A DNA stretch of 64,000 bases. Source: Zygnema cylindricum (lineage: Eukaryota; Streptophyta; Zygnematophyceae; Zygnematales; Zygnemataceae). The stretch is from positions 184,464 through 248,463 of the forward strand of contig JBBHKE010002584.1 of the NCBI GenBank assembly GCA_037447655.1, in the 5' to 3' direction. Below the pieces are notes generated by a model, which ran no database searches, had not been told where the DNA came from, and saw only the letters and a program-made list of their open reading frames with translations. The position numbers were made by a program, and so were the translations under genes. Position 1 is the stretch's first letter. Each line of letters opens with the position of its first letter. This document shows positions 57,871-64,000 of the stretch, one piece after another.

Positions 57871-59059
57871 TATAGTAGATTTACTACAGTTTATATTTTG
57901 AAAAGTAAAGAAGAAGTTTTTTCAAAATTTAAGGAGTATAAGGCTTTTGTTGAAAGCCTGCATGAGAAAAAAATAGCAGGTTTAGATCTGATAATGGAGC
58001 AGATTACATTTCTAATGATTTTGTAGAATTTTTAAAATTGCATGGAATCTCACGGCAGCTAACGGTTCCTTATTCTCCGGAACAAAATCGTGTTTCAGAG
58101 AGGATGAATATCAGAGTGTGCTAGGACGATGATGGCTGATATGGACATAGATTTCAAATTTTGGGCAGAGGATATGAATTCTGGAGCTTATGTGAGAAAC
58201 AGGCTAGAAACAAGGGCAGTAAAGGATAAAACACCTTACAAAAAGTGGACACGACAAAAACCAGATGTAAGTCACTTCAAAGATTTTGGAAGTAAGATAT
58301 TCTTGCTAGATAATAATCCACAAAAATGGAAATTAGAGTTAAAGACATACCAGGCATATTTTTAGGGTATGATGATCATGCCAAAGGTTATAAAGTATAT
58401 GACATTAAGAGAAATAGAGTTGTGGTAGCCAAAAACATCATAGTGAAGGATCAAGGAAAAGGAATAGATGTAATTAATCAGCGTACAGATGAAAATAAAG
58501 ATCAAAGTGTTTATTATATCTTTTTTGAGGAAAATCCCATGTTTTTCCAGAACAATATAGAAAAGGCATCTACATTAGCTCAAAGTGACTTGCAATCATC
58601 TTTTCCACCAGAAAAAAAAATTGTTATGCCCAAAAGAGTTGCAGACTCTCCTCTACCTCAAGTTGAAACTGAATCATAAGAATAATCACATGTATCGAGG
58701 AGGAGGACCCTACCATGTATACCAACATCAGAGTTTCCACGTGGAGTTAGGCGAAATGCACAACTCAGGGGAGAAAATACAGCCTTTGCTCACTCAACAC
58801 ATATAGAAGAGCCTCTAACATTGATAGAAGCTTTTTCGAGTAATGAAAGGGAACATTGGGTGGAAGCCGTCAATGAGGAAATGAAATCCATTATGGATGC
58901 CCAAATTTGGGATCTGGTGGAACTTCCTCCAGGAAGAAAGGCTATTAGAAGTAAATGGGTGTTTAAATTAAAATTGAACCCACATAATACCATAGACAGG
59001 TATAAGGCTCGCCTGGTTGCTAACGGATATAATCCAAAGGAGGGGATACTTTCGAGGAG
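57871..59059 (+). pseudogene. pol: I-type integrase-RT fragment between two LTR copies (internal deletion)
   Basis: Directly after the LTR end the sequence is integrase (VYFLKSKEEVFSKFKEYKAF), so Gag, protease and the integrase start are deleted. It continues through MADMDIDFKFWAEDMN, KVYDIKRNRVVVAKNI and RT KWVFKLKLNPHNTIDRYKARLVA. It stops at NPKEGI, where the next LTR begins 11 bp later. There are many stops. Confidence 0.82.
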
Positions 59060-59746
59060 TATTGGAAAGTAAGCTTTAGTAAGTCTTAAAAATTCGGGTC
59101 TAGAACTTGGAGTATTTTTGGAATACCAACTGTTCAATATTGACCAAATAAATGTGGTTTTTTTGTAGTATCTATTCGGGAATACCAACTGTTCAATATT
59201 GACCAAATAAAATGTGGTTTTTTTGTAGTATCTACACGAATAGTTATCTTTAAGCAAAATAGTTTGCAGGGCCGCTAATGAATGTGGACGTGATAAGAAT
59301 CACCCGGATTTTTAGGGTGTAGATACTATTAGTGGACAAATCTGGTCCAAACACTTAGATTTTTGTCAGTAGGTTGTCTAGTGAACCTTGTATATACGTA
59401 TAAGATATTTTGAGGATCTTTAAAGTGTTTAATTCAATTAGGAATGATCAGTTTGACAAAGAATGTACATTTTACATAAGAGTTAAGGAAATGAGAGCAG
59501 TGAGTGCAGTTTAAGGTGTTTTGTGCTCTATAGTCTTTGACTTGCTTGTAGTACATGTTTGTATGGTTTAAAGACATCTTTGTTTTGGAGTTACATATCT
59601 TACACTATAGATCTAGTCTACTAGGCATTTCTCTTTGGGTTTGCTTCTTCTAAGATGGCAGATAATGGATCTGTTCTCGCTGGTGCAAGCGTGACTCCAA
59701 GTGGGAGTGGATCAGAGCCAAGTGAGAATGCCCATGACCTTCAACA
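59060..59746 (+). repeat. I-type LTR, copy 2, with a 61-bp internal duplication
   Basis: Homologous to 57182-57870, ending GACCTTCAACA. A block around ATACCAACTGTTCAATATTG is duplicated in tandem (about 59119-59240). Confidence 0.85.
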
Positions 59747-59749
59747 TAG

Positions 59750-60691
59750 CTGACGTGAGATACCATGTAATTTTAGGAATTTTTGTAAACTCATTATAAA
59801 TGAACTTCCCTCCATTATCAGATCTGAATCCTGCTATCTTTCTCTCATGCAGGTTTTCAACCCAAGCCTTATACTCCTTAAATTTTGAAAAAACTTCATC
59901 CTTAATTTTCAAAAAATAAACTGTAGCAAATCTACTATAATCATCAGTAAAGGTAAGTATAAACTTAGCACCTCCCACAGATGGATACCTAGATGACCCC
60001 CATACATTTGAAAAAATTAGTTCTAGCACCCTGCTAGTTCTATGATCAGTTTGCGAGGGGAAGGCAACTTATGAATTTTTCCCATTGCACAACTATCACA
60101 TACATTTGATGTTGGTTTTTGACTAATTTTTACACCTTCCACCATTTTTTGATTTACAATCTTTTCTAATCTATCATAATTCACATATCCTAAACGTTTA
60201 TGCCATAAATCACAATCACTGATTACACTTGAGTACATAACATCATTGTCATTATCATTTGCAAGACTCAACCGATACAAATAGTTTCCTCTAGCAAATC
60301 CCTCTGCAGCTATTTTCCCATTCTTACTCATTGTTTTCTTTCCATTCTCAGATACAGTTTTAAAACCTCTCTTTTCTACCAGTGAGGTAGAGAGAAAATT
60401 TCTTTTAAAATTTGGGACATGCAACACATCTTCCAAAACCCTTTTCACAGGTTTTTCCTCTATGTTCAACATAAATGACACCCTCCCCTTTGCTTTTGAC
60501 TCAACAAAGGTATCATCACTAAAATAAATTTTGATGGGTGAAATAGATTGAATACTTTCAAATAGATGGCGATTGCGACACATGTGGGTAGATGCACCGG
60601 AGTCCATTATCCATTCGTCTTCCTCCATGCCTTTTGTTGCTTTTGCCATCGCAAAGTATTTCTTTTCATTGATTTCTAGAAAGCTACTCAC
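59750..60691 (-). pseudogene. pol: Protease and integrase of element I copy 3
   Basis: The 222-codon frame reads EDEWIMDSGASTHMC (protease DSGAS intact), DDTFVESKAKGRVSFML, HKRLGYVNYDRLEKI and CDSCAMGKIHKLP. After a frameshift at about 60025 it continues LELIFSNVWGSSRYPSVGG, FTDDYSRFATVYF and RSDNGGKFIYNEF, to the truncation point. It is the best kept protease of the group. Confidence 0.87.
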
Positions 60692-60702
60692 ATCCTCCTC
60701 CT

Positions 60703-61426
60703 TTAGTTCGTTGAAAAAAACAATTGGTTGTCCACCTGATTAAGAAGGAACCCGACTTTTGTCCCAACCACAACAAAAATTTCCCGAGGCTTTTGGTCTC
60801 TTGTATGCATGACACGTTTTGAAACATGCCCTTTTTCATCACAATAGTAGCAGTTTAATGGTGACCTTCTAGGACCACTAACTCTACCATTGTCAGTGCC
60901 ATTCTTAGAGTCTGAAAATTGGTTAGCTAGTGCGTCTACAGACTTAATACTACCTCTTTGTGAAATCTGGTTAGCTTCTTGGCTTAAATTAAACTGAATT
61001 GCTAACACAATATTCCATTGACGTTGTGGAAGACCCCTAAGCCTATCCATGGCTCCATTACATTCATGGGGCATAGGTCTCATCAATAACAAAACCTGAT
61101 GAGGTGGTGAAAAATCTTATATTTTTGTTGCTATATTAGTCTGAACAGTGAAATCAAGTCGAACTTACATAGCATGTACACTAAACCAGATTTGAGAAGC
61201 ATTTTTAATATCAAGGTAAGACATTACCAACTCTTTTGTAATAGACTTCTTCAAGACATTGAAACAGTGGAGATTCTTCTTTCTCCAATTTGGTGCAGTC
61301 TCATCAACAGTCCCATCCACAATAGATGACATGTCCCTCTCTTCAAAACAGGAGCTCAGTATATTTTCCCAGTTCAAGTAGTCCAATCCACCAAAGATAG
61401 TCAATTTCGGCGGTGGGCCCTTAACC
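60703..61426 (-). pseudogene. gag: Gag of element I copy 3
   Basis: From the PBS the frame is QVKGPPPKLTIFGGLDYLNWENILSSCFEERDMSSIVDGTVDE. After a break it continues LLMRPMPHECNGAMDRLRGLPQRQW and a knuckle CYYCDEKGHVSKRV, in which the last Cys is Val or shifted. The LTR-borne leader (MFDNDSAPSASARISPSAPP) would join in frame but for TAA at the LTR end, where the other copies have CAA. Confidence 0.82.
61412..61426 (-). promoter_or_regulatory. Primer-binding site of element I copy 3
   Basis: The minus strand reads GGTTAAGGGCCCACC, one base from the canonical site of element A. Confidence 0.8.
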
Positions 61427-62113
61427 TGTTAAAGGTCATTGGCATTAAGACTCGGCTGTGATCCACTCCCACTAGGAGTCACACTTGCACCAGCTGGGAT
61501 ATTCGTCCCAAGAGGAGCAGGTGGAGCACTAGGGCTAATACGAGCACTTGCACTAGGAGCTGAGTCATTATCAAACATGTTAGCGAAAGCAAACCCAAAG
61601 AGGAATACCTGTGAGACTATATCAATAGTATAAGATATGTAACTACAAATGAACGAGGTATTTCAACCAAACAAACATGTAATACAAACAAATCAAAGAC
61701 AATAAAGCACAAAACACCTTAAACAGCACTTAGTGTCACATTTCTTTAAACTCTGTGTAGAATGTACATTCTGTATAAAACTGATCATTCCTAATTGAAT
61801 TGAATACTCTAAAGATCCTCAAAATATCTAAAACGTATGTACAGTGTTCACTAGATAGCCTACTTACAAAAATCTAAGTGTTTGGACGAGAATTGTCCAC
61901 TAACAATATTTATACCCTAAAAATCTGGTTGATTCTTATCACGTCCACATTCATTGGCGACCCTACACACTAATTTACTTACAAAAAACTATTTGTGCAG
62001 ATATTACAAAAAATATACACTAAATTTGGTCAATATTGAAAAGTTGGTATTCCAAAATTATTCTACGTATTAGACTCAAATTTCTAAGCCTTACTAAAGC
62101 TTACTTTTCAATA
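61427..62113 (-). repeat. 5' LTR of element I copy 3
   Basis: Minus-strand homologue of 57182-57870, again starting TATTGAAAAG. It carries the Ser/Ala/Pro-rich Gag leader starting at about 61579. Confidence 0.87.
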
Positions 62114-64000
62114 AAGAGTGGTCAAAATATTTGTATGCCTGGGCGGCGCATATTCAGCGGGAAAGTAGAAGAGGCAAATATTATCCTTAAGGCTTTAAAA
62201 AGGCTGCTCATTCTCTGGGTCAACGGAGACTACATATTTCCAGGTTATGGGCCCACCCTCTGAGTGCCCATATTTAATGGATCTGACTTTCTTTATTGGG
62301 AATTGATGATGGAGGGAGAACTATTTGAGAAAAACCTATGGGATATAGTGTCTGGACAAGTTTGATGCCCACCTCCACCTCTTGGGTTTGGATAAACGCG
62401 TTTTTTTTGCACCTCCGCCTCTACAGTAGGTAGAACAGTTGCCACCATCACTGAGGATGAAGACGAGGAAGGAGAGGAGATTGTCATGGACGGAGAAAAG
62501 GGAGGAGTCGCATCTCAAGTGACACCATTCCCGAAGGCCATACGTGCAGCAGCACCACCAGCAACGGCGACAAGGGTTCAGACCAAAAGATCAGAGTATA
62601 AAAAGTGGAACTACAAAGACAAGGTAGCTAAGCTCTTAATTCTTAAAAGTGTAGCAAAGGGAATTGCCATTTCCCTTATGCATGTCACATATTCATCTCT
62701 GATTTGGATATCTCTAGTAAACAAATATAAGAGTGGATCATTGCAACTGCAATAGTTGGCAGAAAATAAGATTGCAGCTTATACTTATAATGGGGGAAGT
62801 ATGGATAATTATTCGAATGATTTAAGAGCATTATTTGGAGAGCTAGAGAGTGTAGGTAACTCATGGTCTGAGAGACAAAGAGTGAACACATTAATGATGA
62901 AACTACCTGAAGAGTACGAGAATATCATTAACCGATTGCAGGACATAGGAGATAGCATTTGGAATTGGGATGACACAGTGGGAATGATTTAAGTGAAAGA
63001 AATCACCATTGAGCTTAGGATAGGGAGTCCAATTGTTCAAGCATTGTCTGCAGGAGCTGATTGGCGGAAGAGTGATTAGGAGAGAGAGAAAGACCCCTAT
63101 CGAAACTTTGGAGGAAGAGGACAAGGAGGTGGAAGATTTGATAGACAAGGGAGAGGAACTTCTCGAGGAGGATTATGTCACTTCTGCAAGAAATCGGGAC
63201 AGTATATGGCAGATTATGGCAAACTTGCAGATCTTCAACTAGAAGATGGGCAAGGGACCTCAAGAAATCGAGGAAAGAAAAAGGCTTTCCTGAATCAAGT
63301 TCATGATGAGGAAGAGAACGAAGAAACCGAACAGGAAGAGGAGCTTGAGGAGCTTGAGGAGCTTCTTCTTTATTCGAAAAACACTGAAAAACATGTTGAC
63401 ATTCCACGGAGACAAAAGTATGCTTTCCGAGGTAAGAGGGATCCACCTGAAGATGGGTGGATCATAGACTCATGGGCCTCAATGCATATGTGCAAAGATA
63501 AAATGTGGTTCACTAAACTGAAAAAGATCCCAACAGTTGAGATAGAGTACAGAGGTGGTAGAGCATAAACCACAAGTCTTGTTGGAACTGTTGACTTGAA
63601 AGTTCTAGTTGATGGAAAGGCTTCAATTATAAGACTCTTAGATGTTCTTTACATTCCACAACTTAGTAAGAACTTGGTCTCAACAACTGTCCTAGATGAA
63701 AAGGAGTTTGAAACAAGAGCTAGGAAAGGAATCTTCACAGCAAGCTTTGATAATGAGGTTTATTTCATAGCTGAGAAGGGCAGTTAAGGAATGTTCAGAA
63801 TTGTTCTTTGCAATGAAAAGAAAGTTCTCTACTCGTGTGCAAGTGAGATGATGCTTTGGCATAAAAGGTTGGGGCATGTGCATCTAGATAGATTAAAGAA
63901 AATTAAGAAAAACGGAATGGTGGAGGGTATTACTTTTGAGGATGATGAGACCTTTGAGGATTGCAGTGGATGTGCCCAAAGGAAGATTAATAGACTTCCA
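62114..64000 (+). mobile_element. Element J: A/E-like copia, LTR remnant to integrase, runs off the window
   Basis: Only about the last 100-130 bp of the 5' LTR remain (…GGAGACTACATATTTCCA). They are followed by the PBS GGTTATGGGCCCACC (62243-62257) and gag-pol to the window end, in the integrase zinc region (CSGCAQRKINRLP). Confidence 0.85.
62223..64000 (+). pseudogene. gag-pol: Gag, protease and integrase start of element J
   Basis: The expected start codon is ACG (TETTYFQVMGPPSE), aligning with ATG of A. A one-base loss soon after shifts the frame. Recognisable parts are NKIAAYTYNGGSMDNYSNDLRALFGELESVG and a damaged knuckle CHFCKKSGQYMADY (His to Gln, last Cys to Tyr). A Glu-rich linker and a protease WIIDSWASMHMC (Gly to Trp) follow, then LVSTTVLDEKEF and HKRLGHVHLDRLKKI. 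Stops are at 62753, 62990, 63566 and 63785. Confidence 0.83.

Larger units (their letters stand above)
59747..62113 (-). mobile_element. Element I copy 3: minus-strand 5' LTR, Gag, protease and part of integrase
   Basis: 5' LTR 61427-62113, PBS, Gag to 60703, protease and integrase to 59747. It is cut within integrase at the plus-strand LTR copy 2, giving head-to-head I-type LTRs. The right flank cuts element J's LTR. Confidence 0.85.

Noticed and set aside
1-64000. Bacterial-type features, CRISPR arrays, rRNA or tRNA genes
   Set aside because: No direct-repeat/spacer pattern, no rRNA or tRNA signatures, and gene structure is intron-containing and eukaryotic.

Overview
This is eukaryotic, non-protein-dense DNA, most likely from a streptophyte (land plant or close algal relative). 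The reasons are: spliced genes with GT-AG introns; a secreted PMR5N/PC-esterase (TBL-like) gene; AAACCCTA-type motifs; G-box (CACGTGGC-like) elements in retroelement LTRs; and a dense population of Ty1/copia elements. The species cannot be named from the sequence. About 70% of the window is LTR retrotransposon sequence. I see no rRNA, tRNA, CRISPR or bacterial features.

Layout. 1-2,900: non-coding DNA holding a TIR-bounded repeat with an internal 48-bp minisatellite. 3,029-9,153: a four-exon TBL-like gene (455 codons, all splice phases agree) with simple-repeat-filled introns and an in-frame continuation into a second N-terminal module. 10,576-16,994: copia element A (+). 17,176-27,480: copia element B (-), bounded by a TTTAT duplication and split by non-autonomous element C (18,478-22,842, duplication ATGCC), which itself carries three hAT-like MITEs. 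27,803-29,140: a complete three-exon gene for a 171-residue secreted protein of unknown family. 29,677-30,060: a copia relic. 31,706-37,050: copia element H (-), the least damaged coding region. 37,079-48,720: copia element F (-), split by element E (39,760-46,113, +, duplication GCTGC). 48,730-62,113: a mosaic of truncated elements, solo LTRs and inverted LTR copies (G, C-type LTR, D, antisense E-type LTR, and three I-type copies). 62,114-64,000: element J (+), running off the window.

All intact-enough copia copies have the order Gag (CCHC knuckle) - protease - integrase - reverse transcriptase - RNase H. None has a fully open reading frame, so the copies here look dead, although H is close to open. 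Priming appears to use the anticodon-stem region of initiator tRNA-Met (PBS like GGTTATGGGCCCACC), the half-tRNA mode known from Drosophila copia.

The most notable observation is architectural. In seven separate families in this window (A, B, E, F, H, I, J), the Gag start codon (or its mutated remnant) lies inside the LTR and the Gag frame is read straight through the primer-binding site, usually giving the peptide QVMGPP or a close variant. A priming signal and a protein N-terminus therefore share the same bases, and every LTR, including solo and 3' copies, carries a Gag start.
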